This document shows, piece after piece, positions 1 to 12,129 of a DNA stretch of 64,000 nucleotides. Every line of letters starts with the position of its first letter. The stretch's first letter is position 1. Below the pieces are notes generated by a model, which was given only the letters and a program-made list of their open reading frames with translations, ran no database searches and was not told the DNA's origin. The position numbers were made by a program, and so were the translations under genes. The stretch lies in assembly GCA_963920525.1 (NCBI GenBank), contig OY986438.1, positions 135,961,022 through 136,025,021 on the forward strand, in the 5' to 3' direction. This DNA comes from Dichetophora obliterata. Its lineage: Eukaryota > Arthropoda > Insecta > Diptera > Sciomyzidae.

Positions 1-2219
1 CATTTCATTCATTTCATTCATTTCATTCATTTCATTCATTTCATTCATTTCATTCATTTCATTCATTTCATTCATTTCATTCATTTCATTCATTTCATTC
101 ATTTCATTCATTTCATTCATTTCATTCATTTCATTCATTTCATTCATTTCATTCATTTCATTCATTTCATTCATTTCATTCATTTCATTCATTTCATTCA
201 TTTCATTCATTTCATTCATTTCATTCATTTCATTCATTTCATTCATTTCATTCATTTCATTCATTTCATTCATTTCATTCATTTCATTCATTTCATTCAT
301 TTCATTCATTTCATTCATTTCATTCATTTCATTTCATTCATTTCATTCATTTCATTCATTTCATTCATTTCATTCATTTCATTCATTTCATTCATTTCAT
401 TCATTTCATTCATTTCATTCATTTCATTCATTTCATTCATTTCATTCATTTCATTCATTTCATTCATTTCATTCATTTCATTCATTTCATTCATTTCATT
501 CATTTCATTCATTTCATTCATTTCATTCATTTCATTCATTTCATTCATTTCATTCATTTCATTCATTTCATTCATTTCATTCATTTCATTCATTTCATTC
601 ATTTCATTCATTTCATTCATTTCATTCATTTCATTCATTTCATTCATTTCATTCATTTCATTCATTTCATTCATTTCATTCATTTCATTCATTTCATTCA
701 TTTCATTCATTTCATTCATTTCATTCATTTCATTCATTTCATTCATTTCATTCATTTCATTCATTTCATTCATTTCATTCATTTCATTCATTTCATTCAT
801 TTCATTCATTTCATTCATTTCATTCATTTCATTCATTTCATTCATTTCATTCATTTCATTCATTTCATTCATTTCATTCATTTCATTCATTTCATTCATT
901 TCATTCATTTCATTCATTTCATTCATTTCATTCATTTCATTCATTTCATTCATTTCATTCATTTCATTCATTTCATTCATTTCATTCATTTCATTCATTT
1001 CATTCATTTCATTCATTTCATTCATTTCATTCATTTCATTCATTTCATTCATTTCATTCATTTCATTCATTTCATTCATTTCATTCATTTCATTCATTTC
1101 ATTCATTTCATTCATTTCATTCATTTCATTCATTTCATTCATTTCATTCATTTCATTCATTTCATTCATTTCATTCATTTCATTCATTTCATTCATTTCA
1201 TTCATTTCATTCATTTCATTCATTTCATTCATTTCATTCATTTCATTCATTTCATTCATTTCATTCATTTCATTCATTTCATTCATTTCATTCATTTCAT
1301 TCATTTCATTCATTTCATTCATTTCATTCATTTCATTCATTTCATTCATTTCATTCATTTCATTCATTTCATTCATTTCATTCATTTCATTCATTTCATT
1401 CATTTCATTCATTTCATTCATTTCATTCATTTCATTCATTTCATTCATTTCATTCATTTCATTCATTTCATTCATTTCATTCATTTCATTCATTTCATTC
1501 ATTTCATTCATTTCATTCATTTCATTCATTTCATTCATTTCATTCATTTCATTCATTTCATTCATTTCATTCATTTCATTCATTTCATTCATTTCATTCA
1601 TTTCATTCATTTCATTCATTTCATTCATTTCATTCATTTCATTCATTTCATTCATTTCATTCATTTCATTCATTTCATTCATTTCATTCATTTCATTCAT
1701 TTCATTCATTTCATTCATTTCATTCATTTCATTCATTTCATTCATTTCATTCATTTCATTCATTTCATTCATTTCATTCATTTCATTCATTTCATTCATT
1801 TCATTCATTTCATTCATTTCATTCATTTCATTCATTTCATTCATTTCATTCATTTCATTCATTTCATTCATTTCATTCATTTCATTCATTTCATTCATTT
1901 CATTCATTTCATTCATTTCATTCATTTCATTCATTTCATTCATTTCATTCATTTCATTCATTTCATTCATTTCATTCATTTCATTCATTTCATTCATTTC
2001 ATTCATTTCATTCATTTCATTCATTTCATTCATTTCATTCATTTCATTCATTTCATTCATTTCATTCATTTCATTCATTTCATTCATTTCATTCATTTCA
2101 TTCATTTCATTCATTTCATTCATTTCATTCATTTCATTCATTTCATTCATTTCATTCATTTCATTCATTTCATTCATTTCATTCATTTCATTCATTTCAT
2201 TCATTTCATTCATTTCATT
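1..2219. repeat. 9-bp satellite array (CATTTCATT)n
   Basis: About 245 head-to-tail copies of the nonamer CATTTCATT run unbroken from the first base of the window. The array is almost perfectly homogeneous. The only clear irregularity I see is near 325-335, where one CATT is missing and the phase slips. It ends at about 2219, where T-rich diverged sequence begins. Because nine is a multiple of three, the minus strand stays open as an endless Met-Asn-Glu repeat; this is a by-product and not a gene. The left edge lies outside the window, so the true length is unknown. Such homogeneity suggests recent amplification or ongoing homogenisation. Confidence 0.97.
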
Positions 2220-2889
2220 TATTTCATTTTTTCTTCCAATATTTTTTCAATCCCTTTGAAAACCATCTTTCAATACTTTTTTCTTAATTTTGCAATAAGT
2301 TTTTTGTATTTTTTAATTATCAAATTTCAGAAGCGTTTCTAAACAATTTCTCGATAAGATGGGCATTCTTAATCTATTTTCTATCATATCTCGTAGTTTT
2401 CCAAACATTTCTATTCTAATTCTTATTCTTAATCCTAATGCATTCTTCTTTCATAATTTTTAATTATTTTTTATTTATCATGCCTTGTTCAGTATCAATC
2501 TGATTTCGATTACAATTAAGTTATTCTCAATTTCTATTAAATATGCATTCTTTAATATATTAAAAAAAAAATATTTTAATCGCTTGTTCAATTATCATTT
2601 CCGATAATTATTTAATCTTTTCGCAATCCTTTCTCAATCAATTTTAAACATTTTTCTAGACATTCTTAATCCTTTTTTTCATTTTCACTCATTTGCCAAA
2701 TATGTCTCAACCATTGCTTAGTCAATTTTCAATAATTTTTTAAACAATTTTGCGTGCTTTCGGTATCATCTCATAATCTTTTTTCCATTGTTCCGAAATA
2801 ATTTTTAATCATTATATTATTACATTTATTTAATTCACTGATGTGTTCCATCTTTGTTTCAATATTTTTAAAGCCATTTCTAAAGGCTT
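2220..2889. other. T-rich decayed simple repeat flanking the satellite
   Basis: This stretch is strongly T-rich and full of short variants of TTTCTTAATCATTTC and CAATTTCT. They look like degraded descendants of simple repeats related to the adjoining array. No open frame, tRNA or transposon end is visible. Confidence 0.55.
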
Positions 2890-3285
2890 GATTACCCAAG
2901 CGTAACGTGACGTGGCGCAGCGGGACGTAGCGTAGTGTGACGTTGCCTCGGGGATAAACGATTACCGAAATCGTAGTTCAACGTAGTGCAGGCTTCGATT
3001 TGTAGCCCGCAGAAAATTTTTTTATAAAGGGACTCGTTTTTTCTAGTAGACTTATTAACTTCTCCTCTTCAATAAAAAACTGCATCCTTTCTTATATGGT
3101 ATTAAAATTTACACTTTTGTGAAGTTGAATGTGCAAGAACGAACTGTCAAAAATCGTAACGTCCATTTTCTACAGACTTCAACGCTGCGTCCCGCCACGT
3201 TGCGATTTCGGTAACGACTTGAACACATTTATCATTAAACAGATTTTGTCTTGACAGTTGGCAACGTCGCGCTACGTTACCTTTC
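2890..3285. mobile_element. GC-rich inverted-repeat (MITE/foldback-like) element
   Basis: A ~0.4-kb island of ACGTRGCG-type motifs interrupts the T-rich repeat. Two sets of inverted repeats are visible. GGCAACGTCGCGCTACGTTA near 3260-3279 is the near-complement (about 18 of 21) of 2927-2947. CGATTTCGGTAACG at 3203-3216 pairs with 2959-2973. The motif GTGGCGSRACGYAGCG recurs on both sides in opposite orientation. The middle is AT-rich and has no open frame. This is the architecture of a small non-autonomous transposon. I cannot define exact termini or a target duplication, so the superfamily is open. Confidence 0.55.
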
Positions 3286-3765
3286 ATCCTTTCTTTTACA
3301 TTTCCCAATCATTAACCAATCATGTCTAAATTCTTTTCGAAAATTTTCTTGATCATTTCTTTAAAACTCTTCAATTCTTTAATTTTATTTTCTTAATTTC
3401 TCTATCATATCTTCATTGTTTTCGAATCAAATCTTACTCATTCTTTAAACACTTCGTAATCAATTCCTAATCATTTCTTTATGATTTCTCATTCCTGTTT
3501 GTTTTTTATTTAATGCATTTCTCAATGATATCTTTATCCTTTCTTAATCATTTCTCAATCGTATCTCAATCATATTTAAATCATTTCACAATGCTCTCGG
3601 TTATTTCTCAAATATTTCTAAGTCACTTCTATGTATATCCTCTTTTTTGTATATTTTTAATCGTTTCTTATTTCTTTAGGTCACTTTTCATTGAGTTTAT
3701 GTTTATTCTCATTTATTTTCAACTCCATTGCTTAACTCCCTTCATTTATCGGATTACACAGTGAA
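3286..3765. repeat. Degenerate TTTCTCAATCATTTCT-type repeat
   Basis: The sequence is built from imperfect copies of a motif like TTTCTCAATCATTTCTTAAT, best seen at 3530-3620. It resembles the T-rich flank on the other side of the inverted-repeat element, so the element probably landed in a continuous decayed array. A plus-strand open frame over 3513-3764 is only this repeat read through and has no recognisable protein. Confidence 0.5.
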
Positions 3766-5519
3766 TCACTAAAAACTTCATCCCATTTTGTGGTTATGCA
3801 GAAATAGCTGAAGTATAAGCGTGTTAATCTGTACTCAAATTGAATTTAAATGTTTTAATAGCTTTTACAATCGGTTTTTAATGCGATAAGTTAAATTATA
3901 AAATCATACTTAAAGTCAAAGTATGAATTGGATTTGGGAAATTGTTTTATTTTGTTTTCTCTTTTTTTTTTTTTTTTTTATCAAAACCATAAAAGGATGT
4001 TTCTCTTTAGTTGCATCGGTAACGAAATTCAAAATTAATGAGGTTTTATAGTAGTTTTTTATAGTTAGCGCAATCAAATTAAATTTCAAATTTATGACAT
4101 CAACATAGATTGAATTCGTAAAACCAATAAAAAAAATCGAATAAAAGTGTGATATGGCCAAAAAATACAGGCTGAATTTTTTAATTTATATTCGACTAAC
4201 ATAAATTAACTTATTTTAAACATGATTACAAATTAAATGCATTCATTCATTAAATTTATCTTTATTGTAAACACACTTGGCTGTACATTTCTAACTGTGT
4301 TATTTCTTTTAAGCATAAACATGTCTTTTTCTAATTGGGTCTCTCAAGCCCAATTAAAATTGAATACCTTTCAAAAATAAATATTAAAATTAAACAAGAA
4401 GAAAATTTCACCAAAACATTTAGATGCACCGCAAATAAATCGTTATAAAAGTCACAGAAAATATATAATCCTATCAATAAGAAATTTGACGCATATTTTC
4501 AACACCTCAATACAAATAAAGACCATTCAAAACTGTAGCTATACCGTAGTTGCAATGGCAACGGAAACAAACCTTAATGAGTAAGAAACAAAAATAAAAA
4601 AACATCAAAATCATTTGATGATTAGTTCCAAAATATTAAACGCTTCATCATCGTGAAGTCACCACCTTGTTGTTGACTGTTGTTGTGTTGTTGTTATTGC
4701 AGGCTGGCTTTGCAGTCTTCCCAACTCACAGTTATAATAGCTTTTAAAAACCATTCGCTCTAAACATTTGCTTATTATATTAATAATATTTTGTCTTGTT
4801 TTGGGTTCCTGGTTTCTTTTCTCCCCTGTTTCTGCTTTTTGTAGATTTTTAATTTTTTTATTCATTTTCATTTTCAAACATTGTTCCAAGTCTACAGGTG
4901 GTCTCTTCGATTTTTTATTTCGTGCAAGCCATATCTTAGGAATCCTGCTGTTGTGTTGACAGTTATTGATTGCTATCGTGTTTTTGGGTTTGCAATCCCA
5001 ATCGCATCGAAGTTTTCAACAGTGGTTATTGTTGTTGTTCCTACTCATTCTGACCTTTTGTTGGGAATGGTAACATAAAACATTAAATTAACAGAAAAGT
5101 TAATGAGAAAAATAATTAGTCTTCAATGATTTTGAGGTTTTTTATTCTCTCCAAACAATCCTATAAGCATCGGTTGGAATAACAATAAGTTCAAGGCGTG
5201 ATTTACTTGTTTTTAATTAGGAAACAGATCTCGCGTTGATCAATAAAATAATATTCCATAATTTTATCGCAACAAACAGTTTAGTCAGACTCCCTACAGC
5301 TGGAAGAGTAAGCCATATGGACACTTATGTTCTTAGCAATATTCTTAGTACTTTACCACAGAAACTGATGGATTGCAATAAAATTTATGACATCCCTCAA
5401 CTCAGTTTCACACGGGCGTTCACAATTTTGTTTTTAACTACGGATTAATGGAGTAAAGAGGCGCCTGATTTATTCTTTGACATTTCACAAAGACTCATCC
5501 AAAATGAGCTTCGGGAGTG
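3766..5519. other. Unassigned AT-rich DNA, part possibly host intron/intergenic
   Basis: I see no recognisable gene or transposon terminus. A subregion at about 4650-5060 is rich in TTGTTG/CAA triplets and less repetitive, as in fly intronic or intergenic DNA. The open frames here are short, AT-driven and resemble nothing I know. Confidence 0.4.
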
Positions 5520-5559
5520 GAACCTACTAAGGTGAGGTTAGGTTAGGTTTGTGTGGCTG

Positions 5560-6260
5560 TCTCATACGAGACACACTTAGGCCAATGAGGCCCATTGTGA
5601 TAACAAGGGTTCATTTTTCATATCTCTATTTAAACCAATTTGAGCTGTTTACTAAGCCTATGATTCGGTAAACCGAAGATTCCGAGAGTTCGTCAAGGTT
5701 GTTGAAGGACCAGTTACCTAAGTGGAGGAAGCGTTTTTGAGCTAGAGCTGGGCATATATTATACGTGCTACTAGCTGACCATCTGTTGTTAGTTTGGATG
5801 CCGGATAACTCATAAGTAAGGAGTTTGCATGTGGTGAGTGGAATACCGAGGCTTGCTTTATCTATAGATAGTTGTTTGGTAGTACCTGTACGAGCGAGTT
5901 CATCTGCTTTCTAGTCACCTAGAAATTCTCTATGTCCAGGAATCCAGGATTTTGAGCTGCTTTGCCATTTCATTTAGAGACCTGCGGCAGTTGAAAACTG
6001 TTTCAGATGTTATTTTAACAGTTCCTAGGGCTTTCAAAGCGGCTTGATTATCGGATAGAATGCAAATATCCATGGAAGATATCTCCTTTACCTGAAGCCA
6101 AGTTAACGCTTCATGTATAGCAGCGATTTCAGCTTGAAATACACTGCAATGGTCAGGGAACCTGAAGGCTAAATTAATGATGAGTGCTTCCGAGTAGACT
6201 CCTTCACCTACTTTGCCATCTAGTTTTGATCCATCAGTAAGGATCTCAATAACACTGTGA
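5560..6260 (-). pseudogene. LINE RNase H domain, broken
   Basis: The minus strand shows all the RNase H signatures in order: TDGSKLDGKVGEG near 6230, VFQAEIAAIHEAL near 6130, ILSDNQAALKAL near 6050, and WIPGHREFLGD near 5930. These carry the Asp, Glu and Asp of the catalytic set and the PGH histidine. An in-frame stop directly after LGD interrupts the KADELAR block. RNase H in ORF2 is characteristic of I, LOA and related LINE lineages, and in them degrades the RNA strand of the RNA/DNA hybrid. Confidence 0.8.
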
Positions 6261-6689
6261 GGTGAATGGTTTCCTAGTTCCCATTCTTCTCGAGAGGGAA
6301 CGGATACATCGAACCTCCTTTCAAATGATAGTTTTTGTGTGATGTAGTTTATGAACCTTAGTATAGCAGAGAAATTTTCTAATGCAAGAATGTCCTAGTG
6401 TACCTTCTTTCCACTGGGAGGTGGACTGAAGGGGATGGCTGTATTAGCGGCCATCTGTTTAGCTAGGATATCAAGTGGTGTTAGATGGAGCACTATGTCG
6501 ATGTCTGTCTGAGTGGTCCTTAGGGCTCCACTAATGCACAGCTCCACTTATCTTTGAACTTTACGGAGGTGGTTTAAGTGAGTGTGTTTTTCGACTGCAT
6601 GCCACCAGACAATGGCACCATATAGCAAGATTGGCCTTACAACTGCTGTATGCAGCCCGTGAGTATGACTTGGTTGTTAACCACATTTG

Positions 6690-7985
6690 CTACCTACCGC
6701 CTTTTTGCATGAGTACAGGGCAAAATTCGCTTTTTTTGGCTTTCTCGAGCTGATTGTGCTTCCAGTTTAGTTTTCTATCCATTACAAGGTCCAGATATTT
6801 TGCTTGATCTGAGAATCTAAGTCTTGTGTTTCCGAGTTTAGGAGGACCAATATGAGGCACATTGTTTTTTCTGGTGAAAATCATTAACTCAGTTTTATTA
6901 GGATTAACGCTGCGCCCACAGCTGATAGCCCAGTTGACTAGAGTATTTAGGCAGTTTTGCATAATGTCTCGAAGAGAAGATATTTATTTTCCTGAGGTAA
7001 CAATAGCAACGTCATCGGCATAAGCTATCACCTCTCTAGTTCCAGTTTAACTATCAGTTCATTTACTGCTAAATTCGAGAGTAGAGGCAATAGAACCCCT
7101 TACTGAGGGGTTCCTCTTGGTACAGATCTTAACATCCTCTATCCTATCATCCTTTAACTATCAGTTCCTTTACTGCTAAATTCCAGAGTAGAGGCGATAG
7201 AACCCCTTCCTGAGGGGTTTCTCTTGGTACAGATCTTAACATGGATGCCGCTCCAAATTTTGCACTTATAATCCTGCCAACTAGCATTTGATTTATGAGT
7301 GCTATCAGTGCAGCATACACCCCAAGCTCCGTCAGCGCTTTGGTGATAGCTCTTGCCTCGACGTTATTAAAGGCTCCTTCTATATCAATGAAAGCTATCA
7401 TTGTATATTCCTTCAGATGGAGGGATTTTTCAATGATGGAGGTTATGGAGTGGAGAGCTGTTTTCACGGATTTGCATTTGATGTAAGCATGTTGTGTTAT
7501 AGATAATGGCTTATTTTCTATCATGGATCTCAAGTAAATGTCAATTAACTTCTCGAAGATTTTTAGAAGAAAGGATGAGAGACTAATTGTTCGAAGGCCT
7601 TTTGTGTTTACGTGTGAGCTTTTGCCTGCCTTAGGTATAAGAACAACCTTCACATTATGCCATCGCTTGGAAGTGTGGTTTAGGTCAAGGCAGCTTTGGT
7701 AGATCAATATATCAACAAAAGCCGCTCCTTAATGATGCCATGCGACTTTTGAGTTTCTATGGGAGCTATACCATCTGGTCCTGGTGCCTTAAATGGTTTG
7801 AAGCTACTGATCGCCCATTCGAGCTTTGTTTGTGAGAGTGCTTTAAGAGATCTATTCAAAAATGATAACTGATATTCCTGAATTGGAGCGTTACATATCC
7901 CTGAACATCCCGGAAAGTGGGTTTCTACTAAAATATTCAGAGATTCCTCAATGCTGGTGGTCCAAGTACCATCTTCTTTTTTCAT
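6690..7985 (-). pseudogene. LINE reverse transcriptase domain, broken
   Basis: Fragments in several minus-strand frames cover the polymerase. FKAPGPDGI (fingers) lies near 7770. KVVLIPKAGK, TISLSSFLLKIFEKL and IDIEGAFNNV (the first catalytic aspartate block) fall within 7707-7147, followed by TPQEGVLSPLLW. The catalytic YADD box is at 7011-7022. The thumb-side block WAISCGRSVNPNKTEL and AKYLDLVMDRKLNWK fall within 6962-6690. A 107-bp duplication separates the SPLLW block from the YADD box. Order and motifs are diagnostic of a non-LTR element. Confidence 0.85.
7048..7242. repeat. 107-bp tandem duplication inside the reverse transcriptase
   Basis: The segment starting TAACTATCAGTTC at 7048 recurs at 7155 with an offset of 107 bp, and the match continues through CAGATCTTAACAT (7123-7135 and 7230-7242). 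The two copies differ by only a few bases. The duplicated part encodes the end of the QGVLSPLLW block, so the frame into YADD is lost. 107 is not a multiple of three. Confidence 0.85.
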
Positions 7986-8399
7986 GAAGCTTGGATTGGA
8001 GGAAACCTTAGCTAGAATTTTCCTAAGCCTTGACGCCTCAGAGGTCTGTGAGATATTTTCACAGAAGGTCTTCCAGGACTGTCTTTGTGCTTTTCGTAAT
8101 TCCTTCTTATATTCTTTGAGAGCTGTTTTATAGTTTGAACACGCATCTGTGGATCTTGTGGCCTTTGCCCTGTTGGAAAGTTGTCTGGTCTTTTTCCGGA
8201 GAGATCTGCTAGTCCCTTATTCTACCAAGGAGGCTTTTGCTTCGCCCTCAATGTCTTCAGCGGACAAACGATATCTATAGATTTATTTAGCGAGTTAGTG
8301 AGACTATCAACTAAGTTGTCTAAAGATTGTTTATTGGAGAGACTATTAGGTTGTCCATTTGAGAGATCTGTTCTTAATGTCTTTATATCCCAGTTGACT

Positions 8400-9042
8400 T
8401 GTTTAAGATTGCGAAATTCGCATGATCTCGTGTCAAAGTTATCAACATAAGAAAGAAGAAAGGAGTGTCTTTCCTTAGAAACTCTCCAGTTTTTTACCCT
8501 ATTAGATATATGGTCAGAGGCAAGGGTAATATTTAGAACTTCCTGCTTATTACTTATAATGAAGGTGAGTTCATTACCTACATTACTTATATTCAGATTG
8601 GTTGTAAGGATAAAATCAAATAGAGACTCACCCCGTTCGTTGGTGTCTGAGCTACCCCAGATCACATGATGAGCGTTTGCATCGCACCCAATAATTAGGC
8701 CCTATGCTTTTGATGCTGCCGTGGAGACCAAATTTTTAAAGATATTTTCTGGGAGGACTTCTGGGATGTCTTCCGGGAGGTCGTGCGCTAGTCCTTGTTA
8801 CTGAAATTAGAGAGAGTAAATGCACTCAGGTTTTTCTTAAGTAAAATACACGCTCCTGGTTTACCTTGTGATCTAGTATACACTAGCGTGTATGTTAGAG
8901 TCCTGAGTCCGCATATCAGGCCGCAGACTACCCACGGCTCCTGGATCAGGACGATGTCGTCTCCATCCTTGCTGAGACGGAGAATCAGGCTGGCGAACGC
9001 AGCTTTGGAGTGGTGGAGGCTAATTTGTACTACTTTCAGCAT
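8400..9042 (-). pseudogene. LINE endonuclease domain, broken
   Basis: The minus-strand reading starts with a methionine at 9042 and gives QISLHHSKAAF, VLIQEPWV and GKPGACILL, the first conserved blocks of an AP-type retrotransposon endonuclease. After a damaged stretch at about 8790-8665, the second half follows in another frame, with GCDANAHH and IWGSSDTNERGESLFDFI, then a VLNITLAS block near 8510. In this family the domain nicks the target DNA to prime reverse transcription. Frame changes between the halves show it is not functional. Confidence 0.8.
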
Positions 9043-9113
9043 TTCAGCTGTTAGTAGCTAAATCAACCTCCACCACAGTTGCGTCTGACTCCTCGTCCGA
9101 CTTAAGGAGGTTC

Positions 9114-9350
9114 AGTTAATCACTAACTCAGTGTTATTTGGGTTAGCGCAGAGTCCACAGCTGACAGCCCAGTTGAATAGAGTATTTAGGCAATTTTGCA
9201 TAATGTCTCGAGGAGTAGAAATGTTTATACAATAGGTAAGAATAGCAACATCATTAGCATAAGATATCACCCTGCACCCCTCTATTTACATTTTGACTAA
9301 CAGTTCATTTACTATTAAATTCCAGAGTAGAGGCGAAAGAACCCAACTAA
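9114..9350 (-). pseudogene. Second LINE reverse-transcriptase fragment
   Basis: This piece repeats, at lower identity, the YADD-to-thumb region of the neighbouring LINE (compare 6880-7090). It includes CCACAGCTGACAGCCCAGTT against CCACAGCTGATAGCCCAGTT. Here the catalytic box reads YAND at 9250-9261, a changed catalytic residue. It lies in the same orientation and abuts the other copy at about 9113. It is either a separate truncated insertion or a rearranged piece of one element. Confidence 0.8.
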
Positions 9351-9784
9351 ACTTCTGTAACGTTTTCCGGACATAGTTTGTTCCTCGACGTTTCAAGAAC
9401 GAAACCAGTCGCAGTTCCATTTAATACGGTGAAGAGAAATATTCGCTCTACAGAAAGCTACCAACCAATATTACAGCAAGACAAATGCTACTTGCATACA
9501 ACGTAGGTAGATATTAATAGTTGCTAACAACACTTTTGACAGAGTGTATAAAGCAACGCGTGAGGGTCAGGGAACCAAAATTCACATGGCAACGATTTTG
9601 ACTGACTCATCCTGGCGAAACCTGTCAAATTTTCCTGAAAATATGAAGTAATATTAAAGGAAAAATATTGATATTATTTAGGCAAAACTAAATATTAATT
9701 ATTTAATGTTCCTATAATCTATGCGCACCATTACAAAATTACTATTCTTTTGTTTTAGTAAAATTAAACAACTTTTATTTAGTT
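9351..9784. other. Unassigned sequence between LINE fragments
   Basis: No clear coding or repeat signal. It may include the untranslated part of one of the flanking LINE pieces. AT-rich DNA dominates after about 9620. Confidence 0.4.
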
Positions 9785-10200
9785 TTGCTACAATTGAATT
9801 AGGTTAGGTAAATCCGGATGACTTCTAATGAAGGCTCACATATACCAATTCTGGTCCTTAGTGGTGCCGGTTACGAACAAAGGAACCTTTGTGTTAAGTG
9901 AAGACTTTGAAGATTTGCGCTGAATTCGAAATCCTGAGGAGGCATTCTAGAGATACGTTGGCTACATCTTTTAGCGACAGGCACTGCGATGAGCCTAGGT
10001 ATTGGAGTCTCATTCTAAGTAGGGCAGAGCATGTGCATAATAGGGGCTCCAGGGTCTCCACTGTTCCTGGATCCTTTCTGCAGTTGTCATCCATGGTGAT
10101 ACCTAGCATCCTCGCTTGGGCTGCCGCCAAGCAGTGACCAGTGAGTATGTTTACCCACTAGTGTCCTGCAATCTCTGCACGGACGTGCCAAGACGAACAC
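9785..10200 (-). pseudogene. LINE 3' end: post-RNase-H cysteine motif
   Basis: The minus strand reads ILTGHCLAAAQARMLGI, then CRK with a following damaged cysteine, GTVETLEPLLCTCSALLRMR, and YLGSSQCLSL. This is the C-terminal zinc-like block that follows RNase H in many insect LINEs (usual form TGHC...C..C..TxxHLLCxCPAL). Here the expected His in EHLLC is Pro. The tail toward 9790 includes AACCTAACCTAA-like sequence, as at the 3' end of the larger LINE upstream. It is a 5'-truncated copy. Confidence 0.7.
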
Positions 10201-11680
10201 AGTTCGTTTTCCGCATTGCACATTATTTTCGAGATTTTGCACGATGTCGTATCTCTCTATCTACGATTCACTGCTAGTGTGATAACTAATAATTGAATTA
10301 GTCTTTACAAATTTTTATTGTTGCCATAGTAAATTGAACGTTTTTTATTTTAAACATTCTTGAGGTAAGATTATGTATTAAAAGACAATTACAAAAATTC
10401 TAGTAAATTCACAGTTTTGACGGTAGGTACATACATAGAACATATATTTCGATTGTGAAACTTCTTTAGCACCTTTGTGATTTGAAACTGAATGAAGCGT
10501 AAATTGACATTAAAAATAGACAAACATTTACATATAAGAATAGGTCTTAGCAAGTACACAAACCAATTTCAAAGACATTCTTAAACGTTGCAGTAGCTAT
10601 TGAGCTATCAGATTAAGTGCAAATCGGACAAATTTAGTGCCTACTTTTAGGTAAGTTTGCCACTAGATAGCGCCAGGTAAGCCACGTTCAGAATTCTACG
10701 CTGCTTTGGGCATTTTGAAGAGAAACTTCTTAAGCATTGTTGTGATTTGAAACTCGATGAAACGAAAAAGTAGCAGTACAGTATGTTGGCAAAATTAAAA
10801 TGATCCGATATTAAAAACTGTCTTACATACAAAAAGTAGCACTAAAAAGAAGACCTAGAAAGTCATTGGTATATAAAAATTGATCTTTAGTCATAACTTT
10901 TAATTGGAAAGAGATAGTAGTCATTAAATGGTTCGGGAAAATAACGCCCAAGCGCGGATCTTTTGGGGGTAAGGGTGTAAAAATAAATTCTTTTTATGAC
11001 CTTCCTATCCAGAAAAACAGTCGGAACCCCTCTTTCAAGTCCACGAACAAATAATTTGAAAATGATGCTTTCAGAATAAGTTCGTTGGAATTATACTTTT
11101 GGTTAAGCTGGATTCAATGTTATCCTTCAGCAATTTTTTGTGTGAATTAAAATAATGTTAATCAAGTTGAAGAGCGTGCAGCAAGTTCTCTCTCTGAGAG
11201 GAAAATTCACATGAAAAAACTTGTAAAACATGCTGAAGGTGATCAGTGAATCCGCCTTTAGATACTAATTCTGGGTAGAACAACGGGAAAAAACGACCTT
11301 GAACTACCTCTAAACCTTTTTCAAAAAATCTGAAAAAATTCTCAAAATTCTTTTTCGAGACGAACTTTCCGATTCCGACCTAATGGACATGCATTATTGC
11401 ATATTCTTAGAGAGATTAAACTGTATATAAGTGAAGCTATTAATAACTTTGCTACAAGAAAGAAGCGCTATGATGATTTTGTCCTATAATTTTTTTCTTC
11501 TATCTACTAACACTCACAAGTATACATTTTGTAATGTTCGTTTCCTTTTCCTGTTCGTACCATATCATAGTCATACCACCAGAAATCAGGGGTTGAAAAT
11601 AAACTGTACGAAAAAACAAACTCTTCATCTGCTAAATCTGCGAAAGCAAACAGTTTCACTATCTGCTTAGGTTTGGATCT
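10201..11680. other. Unassigned AT-rich DNA with a diverged direct repeat
   Basis: No gene recognised. A ~45-bp segment around GAAACTTCTTTAGCACC at 10457 recurs in diverged form at 10721 (offset about 264 bp). The open frames here are shadows of AT-rich sequence. Confidence 0.4.
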
Positions 11681-12129
11681 TTGCTACAAACAGAAATGCG
11701 TACCAAAGCGAACAGAAAATTAAGAGAGAAAGAAAACTATTGTTTTGTGTTTTAAGAAAACAACAAGTATTTCGTTTTTTAGATTTTGTTGTCACGATCA
11801 CAACCACAACAAGTAACAAATGTTGTGTTCGTTTTGCTACGGAAATTCAAAAAGAATTTCGTCATGTTTTAAGCAGCATTTTTTTTTGGAAGCTAAGATT
11901 TTTTAAGTCTCGTTCTGTTGATTTGCTTGCATGAAAATTTCAATAACCGATACATTTGTACGACATGGTTTTAGTGACATGATTGTTTGTATGCGGACAC
12001 CCAGAAGGGTGGCAGGTAGAATGTAGGTGTTTTCAGAAGAATTTTTGAGGGGGAAAAAGTAATATGACCAGCTCATACATTTCACGCTCCTAGTTATCGA
12101 ATTTTTGATATCTTTCTTATACTTTTAAA
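11681..12129. other. Unassigned; left arm of a long-range inverted repeat
   Basis: The stretch with GAGAGAAAGAAAACTA and AACAACAAGTATTTCG (about 11725-11775) is approximately complementary to 15640-15690, four kilobases away. Further on, CAGCTCATACATTT at about 12070 also occurs near 20343, so a dispersed repeat is present. No gene is seen. Confidence 0.4.

Larger units (their letters stand above)
5520..9113 (-). mobile_element. LINE retrotransposon remnant, LOA/R1-like with RNase H
   Basis: Read on the minus strand, this is the ORF2 of a non-LTR retrotransposon in canonical order: apurinic endonuclease (about 9042-8400), reverse transcriptase (about 7985-6690) and RNase H (about 6250-5880), then a short 3' tail ending in CCTAACCTAACCTCACC near 5530. 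The end of an upstream ORF1 is suggested just before the endonuclease (around 9110-9055). The endonuclease opening (QISLHHSKAA, IQEPWV) and the presence of RNase H fit the LOA or related I/R1 lineages. The copy is dead: stops, frameshifts and a 107-bp internal duplication break it. At 9113 it joins a second piece of the same kind of element. Confidence 0.85.

Noticed and set aside
324..2213. 629-codon open frame of repeating Met-Asn-Glu on the minus strand
   Set aside because: It is only the 9-bp satellite read in triplets. No start context, no non-repeat sequence and no conserved domain.
5528..5549. GGTTAGGTTAGG resembling insect TTAGG telomere repeat
   Set aside because: Only two units, and it lies at the 3' end of a LINE; a similar run occurs near the other LINE 3' end at about 9800.
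9894..10137. Plus-strand open frame opposite the LINE 3' block
   Set aside because: Shadow of the minus-strand LINE coding sequence, which has the recognisable cysteine motif.
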